Source: Pectobacterium brasiliense
GTDB taxonomy: Bacteria; Pseudomonadota; Gammaproteobacteria; Enterobacterales; Enterobacteriaceae
NCBI RefSeq assembly: GCF_013449685.1
Contig: NZ_JACDSF010000042.1
Coordinates: 14,400-78,399 of the forward strand
DNA: 64,000 bases
Direction of reading: 5' to 3'
Positions 30,156-39,558 of the stretch are shown in pieces; the first letter of the stretch is position 1; every line of letters begins with the position of its first letter. Under the pieces are notes generated by a model. It saw nothing but the letters and a program-made list of their open reading frames with translations, made no database searches and was not told the DNA's origin. The position numbers and the translations under genes were made by a program.

Positions 30156-31553
30156 ATGAGTTATTTCTTTATCACGACCCTCCAATCCTTCCTGCCGATA
30201 GCGCTATTGCTGGGGCTGAACTGGAGCCATCGTTCTACGCCGACAATCAGGCTGCTTGGCTGGATCACGCTGCTGGCGCTGTTTGCCGGCACGTTTATTG
30301 GCGTACATTTTCCTAACGGGCAGGCGTTTCTGCTGGGCTTTGCAGCGCTTCAGGCGCTGGCCTTGATCCTGTTTCTTGTCTGTCAGTGTTTTTCCCACCC
30401 GCGTATTGGCTATCTGTGGCAGGCGCTGATGGTGGTGGGCGCGGCGGTGCATTGGGGCAACGATCCCAATCTGACTGCCCTGACAACCACCCATGTGGTG
30501 AATACCGATCTGCTGCTGAATTTCAGCGCCGTGCTGCTGGCGTTTGGCTGGCTGGTGTTCTGTGCTGCGCTGTGCGGCATGATCGTGCGCCGCATTCGTT
30601 TACTGCGCTGGCCGCTTCTTGCTCTGCTGCTCACGCTTCTGCTGTTGCCGATAAGCGGCAACCTGCTACTGCTATTGATGAAGTTACAGGCGCTGGGGCT
30701 GACCAAGCCGCGCCTGAGCTATGTGGCACACGTCACCAACAGCGCGTATTTATTGAATTACCTCAGTGCGTTGTTCATGGCGGCGTTGGCTGCCGGGCTG
30801 GTTTGGCCGCTGCGGCATGCGCGCCGCCAGATGCTGGCCACGCATGAGGCGATTGAGAAGCGTAAAGCGACGGCAGGCTATCGCACGCTGCGCCGCACGC
30901 TGTTGGCGACGATCACAGCGCTGCTGGTCGTGGTGCTGGCCCAACTCTATTGGGACAAGATTGCGTCGCAGCCGCCTCGTCTGTCGGAAGCGCAGCCGGT
31001 AACGCTGGCGGCCGATGGCAAAGTGCATATTCCGATTGAACAAGTGCGTGATGGCAAACTGCATCGCTTCGTGTGGATTGCCGATGACGGCAAGGCCGTG
31101 CGCTTTTTCATCATCAACCGTTATCCCGATCGCCTGCGTCTTGGCGTGGTGTTTGATGCCTGCTTGCTGTGCGGCGATCAGGGCTACGTGATGGAAGGCA
31201 ATCAGGTGATTTGCGTCGCCTGCGGCGTGCATATCTTCATTCCTTCTATCGGGAAGGCGGGCGGCTGTAATCCCGTGCCGATTGAAGGATGGAGCAACGA
31301 CGATAACGAACTGGTGATTGGGCGCGCGTCACTGGCGGCAGGCACTAACTACTTCTCGACGGTGGTGTCGATGGAGGTTATCGACCCGGTTGATGGCTCC
31401 AAACTCACCAACGTGAGTGCGGAACACAAATATCGCTACGGCGGTAAAACGTACTTCTTCTCGTCGGAAGCCAACTACAACCGCTTCCGCGAAAGTCCCG
31501 CGAAATTTGCCACGGCCAAAGCGGCAACGGGCGAGCAGGCTGAGGAGGAATAA
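30156..31553 (+). CDS. DUF2318-type membrane protein of the iron operon
   Basis: Membrane protein, 465 aa, about eight hydrophobic helices in residues 1-265 and a soluble C-terminal domain. That domain has cysteine motifs DACLLCGDQGY, ICVACGVHI and GGCNP, resembling a metal or Fe-S/haem site of the DUF2318 family (Campylobacter Cj1660). The last 50 residues look like a YHS metal-binding domain (IDPVDGSKL, YRYGGKTYFFSS) but the usual Cys of DPVCGM is Asp here. Probably moves electrons or metal for ferrous uptake; the exact role is unknown. ATG at 30156 follows GGGAG closely. Confidence 0.85.
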   Translation: MSYFFITTLQSFLPIALLLGLNWSHRSTPTIRLLGWITLLALFAGTFIGVHFPNGQAFLLGFAALQALALILFLVCQCFSHPRIGYLWQALMVVGAAVHWGNDPNLTALTTTHVVNTDLLLNFSAVLLAFGWLVFCAALCGMIVRRIRLLRWPLLALLLTLLLLPISGNLLLLLMKLQALGLTKPRLSYVAHVTNSAYLLNYLSALFMAALAAGLVWPLRHARRQMLATHEAIEKRKATAGYRTLRRTLLATITALLVVVLAQLYWDKIASQPPRLSEAQPVTLAADGKVHIPIEQVRDGKLHRFVWIADDGKAVRFFIINRYPDRLRLGVVFDACLLCGDQGYVMEGNQVICVACGVHIFIPSIGKAGGCNPVPIEGWSNDDNELVIGRASLAAGTNYFSTVVSMEVIDPVDGSKLTNVSAEHKYRYGGKTYFFSSEANYNRFRESPAKFATAKAATGEQAEEE

Positions 31554-31555
31554 TC

Positions 31556-32845
31556 ATGCTGTGGCGACTGTTACGTCAGTCCTGGCGCAGAAATATTCGG
31601 CGTAAATCGCTGGCGGTGCTGACCGTGTTTTTGGCGTCGGGGTTGATCTCCGCGCTGCTGGCGGTATCCATCGACATTGGCGACAAAATGGCGCGCGAGC
31701 TGAAATCCTACGGCGCGAATATTCTGATTGAGCCAGCAGGACAAGCGGCGCTACCCGCGCTGTTTGGCGAGCGCAGTAATCCGCTGGAAGGGCAGGATTT
31801 CCTCGATGAGGCCGAGCTGCCGAACATCAAAGATATCTTCTGGCGCAATAATATTGTCGGTTTTGCGCCGCTGTTAAGCGGTGATGTTGAGATCAAGGGG
31901 CAGCCGGTTGCCGTGCTGGGCACTTTCTTTTCTCAGCCTGTCGCGGTGCCGGATGAGGAAGACTATCGCACGGGACAAATGACCGTGAGCCCATACTGGC
32001 AGGTGGCCGGGCAGTGGCCGCAGGAACCGGTGACGACGGACAACGTTGCGCAAACGCTGGTGGGAAAACAGCTGGCGGCGCAAACGGGCTGGAAAGTCGG
32101 GGATAAACTCGCGCTGCACGGCGCAAAAGGGGGCACAACGGTAGAGGTGAGCGGCATTCTGAGCAGCGGCGGTGATGAAGAAAGCCGTCTGGTGATGCCG
32201 CTGGCAACAGTGCAATCGCTACTGGGGTTAGCCGGTAGAATTCAGGCGATTCGCGTATCGGCGCTGACCGTGCCCGAAAACGAACTGTCGCGGCGGGCGC
32301 GGGAAAATCTGGAAGCGCTGAATGCCGAAGAGTATGACCTCTGGTACTGCACCGCGTATGTGTCTTCGATTGCGCATCAGTTGGAAGAAGCCATTTCTGG
32401 CTCAGTGGTGCGTCCTATCTGGCAGGTCGCCGCCTCGGAAGGCGTGGTGATCGACAAGATCCAACTGCTTCTTGCGGTGGTGACCTTTGCCGCGCTGGTG
32501 GCGGCAGCGATGGGAATTGCCTCGCTGATGACCAGCACCATCATGGAACGAGCCAAAGAGATCGGGTTGATGAAAGCGCTGGGGGCACGTCAGTGGCAGA
32601 TCATGCTGCTGTTTTATCTCGAAGCGGCGCTGAGCGGGCTGGCTGGCGGAATCGTGGGCTGCGTCGCAGGCTGGGGGCTGGCGAAAGCCATTGGCCTTAT
32701 GCTGTTCGGCGTACCGCTGAGTTTCGCGTGGATTGTTATCCCTTGTGTGCTGGTGATCTCGATGCTGATCGCCATCATCGGAACGTGGTTCCCGGCGCGT
32801 CGAATCGCCAAACTGTATCCGGTGGAGGTGCTGTATGGACGCTAA
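31556..32845 (+). CDS. FtsX/MacB-type ABC permease, first
   Basis: Inner-membrane ABC permease, 429 aa, of the MacB/LolC type: one N-terminal helix (about 20-42), a large periplasmic MacB-core domain, and three C-terminal helices (FtsX domain, from about 305). The coupling region ERAKEIGLMKALGA that meets the ATPase is present. Start ATG at 31556 with strong GAGGAGG. It starts three bases after the preceding gene and overlaps the next by 11 bp, showing tight translational coupling. In FetMP-linked operons these permeases are of unproven function, perhaps exporting or re-oxidising a component. Confidence 0.9.
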   Translation: MLWRLLRQSWRRNIRRKSLAVLTVFLASGLISALLAVSIDIGDKMARELKSYGANILIEPAGQAALPALFGERSNPLEGQDFLDEAELPNIKDIFWRNNIVGFAPLLSGDVEIKGQPVAVLGTFFSQPVAVPDEEDYRTGQMTVSPYWQVAGQWPQEPVTTDNVAQTLVGKQLAAQTGWKVGDKLALHGAKGGTTVEVSGILSSGGDEESRLVMPLATVQSLLGLAGRIQAIRVSALTVPENELSRRARENLEALNAEEYDLWYCTAYVSSIAHQLEEAISGSVVRPIWQVAASEGVVIDKIQLLLAVVTFAALVAAAMGIASLMTSTIMERAKEIGLMKALGARQWQIMLLFYLEAALSGLAGGIVGCVAGWGLAKAIGLMLFGVPLSFAWIVIPCVLVISMLIAIIGTWFPARRIAKLYPVEVLYGR

Positions 32846-33974
32846 TGGCTGGATGAATAGCATGTTCTGGCGGCTGGTGTTCCGCGCGCTGCGGCTGCGT
32901 ATGCAGCGCGTCAGCGTGGTGTTCGCGGCGCTGATGGTCGGGGCGGCGATTGTGACGGCGATGTCCGCGGTCTATTTCGATATCAACGCCAAGATGAGTC
33001 AGGAGCTACGCACCTTTGGCGCGAATTTTTACCTCGGTCCGACGCGGGGCAATACGATTCCACAAAGCACGTTTCAGCCGATTATCGACAACGCACCCGC
33101 TGGGTTGATCAATGCAGCCAGCCCTTATCTGTACGGTATGGCGCGTACGGAGCTGGAGAAAGTGGTGCTGATGGGCGTGTGGTTTGAATCGCTGCGGCAG
33201 TTGGCACCGTACTGGCAGGTCACGGGTAACTGGATTGGCGTGAGCTTCGATGACCGTAACGCCATGATCGGGGTGAAGCTGGCGGAACGGCTGAACGTCA
33301 AAGTCGGCGATAGCATCACGCTGGTGGGCGACGGCGGGAAGCAGCGGTTGCAGATCAAAGGCATCGTGGAATCCGGCGATGCGACGGACAACATGCTGAT
33401 CGTGAATCTGGAACTGGCACAAAAGTGGCTGGATAAAGAAGGCGCGATCAGTAATGCGTTGTTGAGCGTCAGCAACGATCTGGGGCAGGTCGATCGCTTC
33501 GCTGCCCAGCTCCAGCATCAGTATCCGCAACTGGAGATCCGCCCGATCCTGAAAGTGTCGGCGTCGGAAGGTCAGGTGCTGAATAAAATTAAAGGGCTGA
33601 TGGGGCTGGTATCGGCGGTGATTCTCGTGCTGTCTTCCCTGTGTGTGAACACGACGCTAATGGCGATTGTCGGCGAACGCGCCCGCGAATTTGCGCTACA
33701 GAAAGCACTGGGTGCGAGCGGACGAGACATCATCCGGCAGATGCTGGCGGAAACTGGCATCATCGCGCTGGCGGCTGTGTTATGCGGTTTGCTATTGGGC
33801 TATTTGCTGGCACAGGTGTTGGGGATGGCCGTCTTCAACGCGACGATCTCGCTGCGTTTACCCGTGTTCCCGCTCACGCTGGTGCTATCGTTGCTGGTTG
33901 CTGCCGTCGCGGCAGTGGTTCCTACCCGGCGTGCAATCTACGTTGAACCAGCCAAAGTCTTGAAAGGAGAGTAG
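32835..33974 (+). CDS. FtsX/MacB-type ABC permease, second
   Basis: Second permease of the pair, 379 aa, same layout as the gene before: N-terminal helix (about 25-47), periplasmic MacB-core domain, and an FtsX domain with three helices from about residue 255. The ATPase-contact motif ERAREFALQKALGA matches that of the first permease. The start ATG at 32835 overlaps the previous stop; the ribosome site would be inside the upstream gene (GGAGGTGC). It is followed four bases later by the ATPase gene. Confidence 0.9.
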   Translation: MDANGWMNSMFWRLVFRALRLRMQRVSVVFAALMVGAAIVTAMSAVYFDINAKMSQELRTFGANFYLGPTRGNTIPQSTFQPIIDNAPAGLINAASPYLYGMARTELEKVVLMGVWFESLRQLAPYWQVTGNWIGVSFDDRNAMIGVKLAERLNVKVGDSITLVGDGGKQRLQIKGIVESGDATDNMLIVNLELAQKWLDKEGAISNALLSVSNDLGQVDRFAAQLQHQYPQLEIRPILKVSASEGQVLNKIKGLMGLVSAVILVLSSLCVNTTLMAIVGERAREFALQKALGASGRDIIRQMLAETGIIALAAVLCGLLLGYLLAQVLGMAVFNATISLRLPVFPLTLVLSLLVAAVAAVVPTRRAIYVEPAKVLKGE

Positions 33975-33978
33975 CTCG

Positions 33979-34695
33979 ATGTCTGTAGAGGTGAACGCGC
34001 AGGAAAGGGCGCAGGCCGCGGAGGCGGTGATTGAAACTCGCCAGCTCTATAAACGCTTTGGTCAGGTTACCGCGCTGGAGAACATCAATATCCGCATCGC
34101 GCGCGGCGAGTTCGTCGCCATCATGGGCGCATCTGGCTCGGGTAAAACTACGTTGATGAATATTCTCACCTGTCTGGATACGGTGAGTGAAGGGCAGGTA
34201 TTGCTGGACGGCGTCGATGCCGCTGGGCTGGATGAAGAAGGGCGACGCCAGTTCCGGGCCGATAAGATTGGGCTGGTATTCCAGCAGTTCCACCTGATTC
34301 CGTTTTTGACCGCGCTGGAAAACGTGATGCTGGCGCAGCATTACCACAGCGTGGTGGATGAAGCGGCGGCGCAGCGCGTGCTGGAACAGGTGGGGCTGGC
34401 GCATCGCGTCGATCACTTACCGAGCCAGCTTTCCGGCGGTGAGCAGCAGCGCGTGTGTATCGCCCGTGCGCTGGTGAATGAGCCTCCCGTGATTTTCGCC
34501 GATGAACCGACGGGGAATCTGGATGAAGAGAACGAACGGCGGGTGCTGGATCTGCTGAAAGATCTGCATCGGCAGGGGCGTACCATTGTGATGGTGACGC
34601 ACAATCCTGAGTTAGGTCGGTTTGCTGACCGTATTATCCGCCTGCAACACGGCAAGTATTTTGGTGAAGAGGTGAATCATCATGAAATGGCGTAA
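33979..34695 (+). CDS. LolD/MacB-type ABC ATPase of the iron operon
   Basis: ATPase of 238 aa for the two FtsX-type permeases. Walker [11 protein letters not shown]-loop [11 protein letters not shown], signature [15 protein letters not shown], Walker [14 protein letters not shown] and switch His VTHNPE are all present. It belongs to the LolD/MacB subfamily, not the iron-importer (FbpC) group. A ribosome site GGAGAG lies ahead of the ATG at 33979. The last 14 bases overlap the thioredoxin-like gene. Confidence 0.92.
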   Translation: MSVEVNAQERAQAAEAVIETRQLYKRFGQVTALENINIRIARGEFVAIMGASGSGKTTLMNILTCLDTVSEGQVLLDGVDAAGLDEEGRRQFRADKIGLVFQQFHLIPFLTALENVMLAQHYHSVVDEAAAQRVLEQVGLAHRVDHLPSQLSGGEQQRVCIARALVNEPPVIFADEPTGNLDEENERRVLDLLKDLHRQGRTIVMVTHNPELGRFADRIIRLQHGKYFGEEVNHHEMA

Positions 34696-35179
34696 CGGGA
34701 TTACCGCGCTTTGCCTGCTGGGTGCAGTGGCGCTAAGCGGCTGTAAGGAAGAACAGGTGAGCGTCGGAGCACAGGCACCGGCGCTGGCGGCCTACGATCT
34801 GGCGGGGCAGCAGGTGGATCTGTCGCGCTGGCAGGGGAAAAGCGTGTACCTGAATTTCTGGTCGTCGGGCTGTGGCGGCTGCATGGTTGAAATGGGGGCG
34901 CTGGAGAAGCTGAGCAAGGAGTATGGCGATAAAGTCGTGGTGGTGGCGGTTAACACCGATCCTGACGGCGTGGATATCACGTCGATGCTGGCGCACCACA
35001 AGGTGACCTATCCGGTGGTGCGCGATCAGTTGGGCATTACCAAAGAGCGCTATCAGGTCAGCGGCACGCCAACCTCATTTATTATTGATGCCAACGGTAA
35101 GGTGACCGATCAGCATCAGGGCGCGCGCGATGAAGCGCAGCTGAGCGCGCTGTTTCAGAAGCTGGCAAGCCGCACATAA
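34682..35179 (+). CDS. TlpA-like thioredoxin lipoprotein of the iron operon
   Basis: Periplasmic, membrane-anchored thioredoxin-fold protein, 165 aa. A lipobox LSGC puts the lipid on Cys21. The active site is CGGC (Cys64 and Cys67, WSSGCGGCMVE) rather than the CPPC common in TlpA, and the cis-proline loop SGTPTSF is present. It probably moves electrons for the operon's cysteine-rich membrane protein. It is the last gene; Campylobacter has two thioredoxins at the same place, here only one is seen. The following gene is convergent after 35 bp. Confidence 0.9.
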   Translation: MKWRNGITALCLLGAVALSGCKEEQVSVGAQAPALAAYDLAGQQVDLSRWQGKSVYLNFWSSGCGGCMVEMGALEKLSKEYGDKVVVVAVNTDPDGVDITSMLAHHKVTYPVVRDQLGITKERYQVSGTPTSFIIDANGKVTDQHQGARDEAQLSALFQKLASRT

Positions 35180-35214
35180 AGACCGGCTATTTTCACAGCC
35201 TGTCAGGTGTGCGT

Positions 35215-36210
35215 TTACTCTGGCCGTGAAACCGGCATCGGGACTTCTACCACCGTTGATTTTTTCACAACGACAGGTTCCGGTTTCACGCGCATCGCGT
35301 AGATCACCCCGACAATCAGACAGGTGATGCCACAGAGCGTCAGCAGCGGCGGCCAGGATTGCCGGATGATGAAGGCATAAGTTAGCCCCGCCAGCGTTTC
35401 AAACACAATCAGCGGCCCCACCAACACCGTCGGCAGACGCTGGCTGGCTTCGTTCCAGAACAGCGTACCAATCCACGAACAAAACAGTCCAATCGCCAGC
35501 ATCAGCGGGATGAAAACCTCAGGACGTGGGCCGAACGGCTGCGTAAAGGTGCTATCCGTTAGCGCCAGATGGCCGCACACCAGCAGATACCCCAACAGCG
35601 CCAGCGGTAGCGTGACCAGCCCCTGCGCCGTGGCCCAGGTGGTCGGTGTATTGCCTTTGTGGTCGCGCAGCCAGCGAGCGTTGCGCAGCGGATACCAGGT
35701 CCAGCAAACCACGGCGAGAAAGGCCATCGCAATCCCGCTGGCATAACGCCATAAATCGAATGCGACGGTGGTGCCTTTCAGTTCCGCAATATTGACGCAA
35801 ACCAACCCAGCCGCAATCAACAGCAGCGAAGGCAGCAGCCGACGCCAGGCTACGCGGCCATCGTGCTTGCTGTACAACACATTGGCGGTAACGGAAATGA
35901 CCACGGGCAGGGTGCCGATAATCATTGTTGAGATCGGCGCGCCCGTGCGCTGAATCGCGCTGGCGAGCAGAAAGTAGTACAGCAGATTACCGATTATGGT
36001 GAGCTTCGTGGCCTCCAGCCAGTCGCTGCGGGTCAGCTGGCGCAAACGACGGCGATCGAGCCACGCCAGCGGCAAGGCAATCAGCCCAAAAGCCAGATAG
36101 CGTCCGGTGGACTGCAAAGCCGCAGAGTAGTCCGGTACGATTAATGGCCCAACAAAAATCAGCCCCCACATCAGCCCGGCGGAAAGCGCAAATAAAACCC
36201 CTATCAGCAT
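35215..36210 (-). CDS. EamA/DMT-family transporter
   Basis: Inner-membrane drug/metabolite transporter, 331 aa, with ten hydrophobic helices in two repeats (start LIGVLFALSAGLMWG; second half about residue 185 on). Members are often amino-acid or metabolite exporters; the substrate cannot be guessed. It has a charged, Val- and Pro-rich C-terminal tail (VVVKKSTVVEVPMPVSRPE). The gene is convergent with the iron operon and divergent from cbl. Start ATG at 36210. Confidence 0.85.
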   Translation of the reverse strand: MLIGVLFALSAGLMWGLIFVGPLIVPDYSAALQSTGRYLAFGLIALPLAWLDRRRLRQLTRSDWLEATKLTIIGNLLYYFLLASAIQRTGAPISTMIIGTLPVVISVTANVLYSKHDGRVAWRRLLPSLLLIAAGLVCVNIAELKGTTVAFDLWRYASGIAMAFLAVVCWTWYPLRNARWLRDHKGNTPTTWATAQGLVTLPLALLGYLLVCGHLALTDSTFTQPFGPRPEVFIPLMLAIGLFCSWIGTLFWNEASQRLPTVLVGPLIVFETLAGLTYAFIIRQSWPPLLTLCGITCLIVGVIYAMRVKPEPVVVKKSTVVEVPMPVSRPE

Positions 36211-36659
36211 GATAAACCCATTTTTTCACAATAGTGCATCGCGCCAGTCTAGGGAGAGTCAGTGTTGAATGATTGTAGGATATTGCTGTTTGTGACCGGC
36301 TGCCACCTTGTCCCTGATTCTGACCGCCATCATAGCAGTGATAGCGCGTCAGCTTGAAGTCGTGCGTGCTATTTAGCCTGAGCAGAAATACGTGAAAAAG
36401 GGAATAAAAGCACTGAGATAAATAGACCGGAAAGGCATAAATCATAGCGAAATGGTTGATTAACGGTACGTGCGCGACAAAAATGATTTTCTATAACTAT
36501 TTGATTTTAATATTTATGTCTATTCCTTGTTAGATAAGATAGCGCGACAGACATACCGTTAGTATAAAAAAATATAATCAACTCCATTTGCTTATTTGTT
36601 CTGGCTCTCATTACTTGCATCAATATTGCTATCTGTAATAAAGGACAAGGGAGTGAAAG
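36211..36659. other. Intergenic region between EamA gene and cbl
   Basis: 449 bp holding promoters of two divergent genes. AT-rich from about 36470 to 36560. I see no gene, no clear hairpin and no recognisable CysB/Cbl site. Confidence 0.5.
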
Positions 36660-37613
36660 GTGAACTTTCAGCAACTGAAGATTATTCGTGAATCAGCACG
36701 GTGCAATTACAACCTGACCGAGGTGGCGAATACGCTGTTTACCTCTCAATCCGGCGTAAGTCGCCATATCCGCGAGCTGGAAGAAGAGTTGGGGATTGAA
36801 ATCTTCATCCGTCGCGGCAAGCGCCTGTTAGGCATGACCGAACCGGGAAAAGAGCTGCTGGTGGTGGCAGAGCGCATTCTGAATGACGCCAGCAATATCC
36901 GGCGGCTGGCGAATGTCTTCACCAATAACGACACTGGCCAGTTGGTGATTGCGACCACGCATACGCAGGCGCGTTACAGCCTGCCGCCAGTGATTAAAGC
37001 CTTCCGCTCGCTGTATCCGCAGGTGCGTCTGGTACTGAATCAGGGCACACCGGATGAGATCGTGGCGATGCTCCATTCTGGTGAGGCCGATATCGGCATT
37101 GCCAGTGAGCAGTTGATTAACGATCCCTCGCTGGCGGCGTTCTCCTACTACCGCTGGCACCATTCGGTGATTGTGCCGGAGCACCATCCGCTGACGCAGG
37201 AACCGGTGATTACGCTTGAAATGCTTAATGCAGAGCCGCTGATTACCTATCGTCAGGGAATTACCGGTCGTTCTCGCCTGGATCGCGCGTTTCAGGCTGT
37301 GGGCATGTCGCCGGATATTACGCTGAGCGCGCAGGATTCAGATGTGATTAAAACCTATGTCGAGCTGGGGCTTGGGGTGGGGATTGTGGCCGATATGTCA
37401 TTCGATCCGGTGCGAGACAAAAGTCTGGTTCGGTTGAATGCCGAGCATTTGTTTGAAGCGAATACGGTCTGGTTGGGGTTAAAAAAGGGGCAGTTACAGC
37501 GTAACTATGCCTGGAAATTTATTCAGCTGTGTAATACAGAACTGTCGCTGGATGACATTAAAGATAAGGTATTCTCAGATAACGATGAAGCGGTGATTGA
37601 TTACCAAATCTGA
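36660..37613 (+). CDS. cbl: Cbl, LysR-type regulator of sulfur assimilation
   Basis: CysB-like LysR regulator, 317 aa. The N-terminus MNFQQLKIIRESAR, the helix-turn-helix TLFTSQSGVSRHIRELEEEL and the C-terminus EAVIDYQI match E. coli Cbl, which activates the ssu and tau sulfonate genes when sulfate is scarce and responds to adenosine phosphosulfate. Start is GTG at 36660 with GGAG six bases ahead. It is unlinked to sulfur genes here, but a sulfonate-type ABC cluster lies 20 kb away (56.8-62.3 kb) and is a candidate target. Confidence 0.92.
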   Translation: MNFQQLKIIRESARCNYNLTEVANTLFTSQSGVSRHIRELEEELGIEIFIRRGKRLLGMTEPGKELLVVAERILNDASNIRRLANVFTNNDTGQLVIATTHTQARYSLPPVIKAFRSLYPQVRLVLNQGTPDEIVAMLHSGEADIGIASEQLINDPSLAAFSYYRWHHSVIVPEHHPLTQEPVITLEMLNAEPLITYRQGITGRSRLDRAFQAVGMSPDITLSAQDSDVIKTYVELGLGVGIVADMSFDPVRDKSLVRLNAEHLFEANTVWLGLKKGQLQRNYAWKFIQLCNTELSLDDIKDKVFSDNDEAVIDYQI

Positions 37614-37639
37614 ATGACATAACCGTTTCCTAACCCGAT

Positions 37640-37682
37640 GCCCAGCCAGCATTTTTTCTGACTGGGCGGGTGTTTTCCTTTT
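37640..37682 (+). terminator. Terminator of cbl
   Basis: Stem GCCCAGCCAG with CTGACTGGGC (one mismatch) around an 8-nt loop, followed by a T-rich tail TGTTTTCCTTTT, 26 bp past the cbl stop. Confidence 0.75.
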
Positions 37683-37909
37683 GATTTCGTCGCGATTTTT
37701 TGTATCGCGATACCCGCCGTTTTCTGTACTTGATTCAGCATAAATAGGGTTTAGCGTGCCGATAATCTGCTTGATCTGAACGTGCCGGAATAGTAACATC
37801 CTCGACATAACAATAACTTATGTCTGAATTTTTGTTAGGTGATACAAATACTTGTGCGTTTTTATTGAATAATTATGCTAACAATTTTGGTGTCACAATA
37901 GCAAGTTTA

Positions 37910-37985
37910 CCCTAAATAATGCGAGTTGCAGGACAAAACGTGTGCGTTTTGAACAGCGTATAAGCGGCTTGAGGTATGGCGGGTT
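37910..37985 (-). repeat. Dispersed modular repeat, truncated copy C
   Basis: About 75 bp beginning CCTAAATAATGCGAGTTGCAGGACAAA-like sequence that matches the first part of copy B (45810-45890), including the GACAAAA...TTTTGAACAGCG block and a degenerate TGAGGT segment. The remaining two thirds of the element are missing. It lies 120 bp upstream of gltP. Confidence 0.65.
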
Positions 37986-38108
37986 AATCCATCAGACATC
38001 CTTCTCACTAGTCAGTCACCTCCACGTTGATTTTTTCGGTTCGTATTGCGCCGGAGTCGCGCTAGCGCCATGTTTGTGATGGCGGGGAGTTTAAAACGGA
38101 AAATGACG

Positions 38109-39425
38109 ATGAAAACACAAAAAATCAGCCTTGCCTGGCAAATCCTTATCGCGCTGGTTCTGGGTATTGCACTCGGTGCCGTGCTACATGAACAGCAAGA
38201 AAGCCGCCAGTGGCTTATCAGCAATATTCTTAGCCCCGCAGGCGACATCTTTATCCGTCTGATTAAAATGATCGTTGTCCCGATTGTGATCGCCACGTTG
38301 ATTGTCGGGATTGCGGGCGTAGGGGATGCCAAAAAGCTCGGGCGCATCGGCTTCAAGACCATCCTCTATTTTGAAATTATCACGACGGTAGCGATTATCC
38401 TGGGCATCACGCTGGCGAATGTCTTCCAGCCGGGTCACGGCATCGATATGTCGACGTTGACCGCCGTTGATATCTCACAGTACCAAAAGACCACCGAGCA
38501 GGTGCAGAGCGGTTCGCACAGTCTGGTGGGGACGGTGCTGTCGCTGATTCCGCCGAATATCTTCGCCGCGATGGCACACGGTGACATGCTGCCGATTATC
38601 TTCTTCTCGGTACTGTTCGGTTTGGGGCTATCCTCATTGCCGAAAGATCACCGTGAACCGCTGCTGAACGTCTTCCGCGGCGTGTCGGAAACCATGTTCA
38701 AGGTGACGCACATGATCATGCGTTATGCCCCTGTTGGGGTGTTTGCGCTGATTTCCGTTACGGTTGCCAACTTCGGTTTTGCGTCGCTGTGGCCTTTAGC
38801 CAAGCTGGTTATGCTGGTTTATGCCGCGATTTTCTTCTTCGGGCTGGTGGTGCTCGGTATCGTCGCACGGCTGTGTAAGCTGCGTATTACTCTCTTGATT
38901 CGTATCCTCAAAGATGAGCTGATCCTCGCGTATTCCACCGCCAGTTCCGAAACCGTGCTGCCGCGCATCATCGAAAAAATGGAAGCCTATGGCGCGCCGA
39001 AGTCGATTACCAGCTTTGTGGTGCCGACCGGTTACTCCTTTAACCTCGATGGCTCTACGCTGTACCAGAGTATTGCGGCGATCTTCATCGCGCAGCTGTA
39101 CGGCATCGAATTGTCGATTGGGCAGGAAATCGTGCTGGTGCTGACCTTGATGCTGACGTCTAAAGGCATTGCCGGCGTACCGGGCGTGTCGTTTGTCGTG
39201 TTGCTGGCAACGCTGGGCAGCGTCGGGATTCCGTTGGAAGGTCTGGCATTTATTGCGGGCGTTGACCGTATCCTCGACATGGCGCGTACCGCGCTAAATG
39301 TAGTAGGGAATGCGCTAGCGGTGCTGGTCATTGCCAAGTGGGAACACCAGTTCGATGAGAAAAAAGCGCGAGCCTATGAGCGTGAGCTTAAAGGGATAAG
39401 TACGCAGCCTGCCCAGCAGGGATAA
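38109..39425 (+). CDS. gltP: Glutamate/aspartate:proton symporter GltP
   Basis: Inner-membrane symporter, 438 aa (E. coli GltP 437). From MKTQKISLAWQIL onward it follows E. coli GltP nearly gap-free; motifs include STASSETVLPRI, GYSFNLDGSTLYQS, TSKGIAGVPG and DMARTALNVVGNA. The start at 38109 was chosen because it aligns with the E. coli start; ATG at 38103 is also close to a GGAA. It ends at a strong terminator shared with the convergent dcuB. Confidence 0.95.
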   Translation: MKTQKISLAWQILIALVLGIALGAVLHEQQESRQWLISNILSPAGDIFIRLIKMIVVPIVIATLIVGIAGVGDAKKLGRIGFKTILYFEIITTVAIILGITLANVFQPGHGIDMSTLTAVDISQYQKTTEQVQSGSHSLVGTVLSLIPPNIFAAMAHGDMLPIIFFSVLFGLGLSSLPKDHREPLLNVFRGVSETMFKVTHMIMRYAPVGVFALISVTVANFGFASLWPLAKLVMLVYAAIFFFGLVVLGIVARLCKLRITLLIRILKDELILAYSTASSETVLPRIIEKMEAYGAPKSITSFVVPTGYSFNLDGSTLYQSIAAIFIAQLYGIELSIGQEIVLVLTLMLTSKGIAGVPGVSFVVLLATLGSVGIPLEGLAFIAGVDRILDMARTALNVVGNALAVLVIAKWEHQFDEKKARAYERELKGISTQPAQQG

Positions 39426-39466
39426 TCCTCGTCATAATGTAAATAGCGATATAGCGATAATGAAAG

Positions 39467-39506
39467 CGGGCGCATTGAATCATCAATGCGCCCGTTTCTT
39501 TTTCTT
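39467..39506 (+). terminator. Strong terminator between gltP and dcuB
   Basis: Perfect 12-bp stem CGGGCGCATTGA/TCAATGCGCCCG with a 4-nt loop, followed on the plus strand by TTTCTTTTTCTT. The upstream side is less A-rich, so it mainly serves gltP; the convergent dcuB ends 52 bp away. Confidence 0.92.
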
Positions 39507-39558
39507 ACTTTGGCATCTACCGCCACGTTCTGCTGAGCGGCTGAATGCAGATCATGAC

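Larger units (their letters stand above)
37614..38108. other. Intergenic region between cbl and gltP
   Basis: 495 bp containing the cbl terminator hairpin (37640-37667), an AT-rich stretch likely to hold the gltP promoter, and the truncated repeat copy C (37910-37985). No gene seen. Confidence 0.6.
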
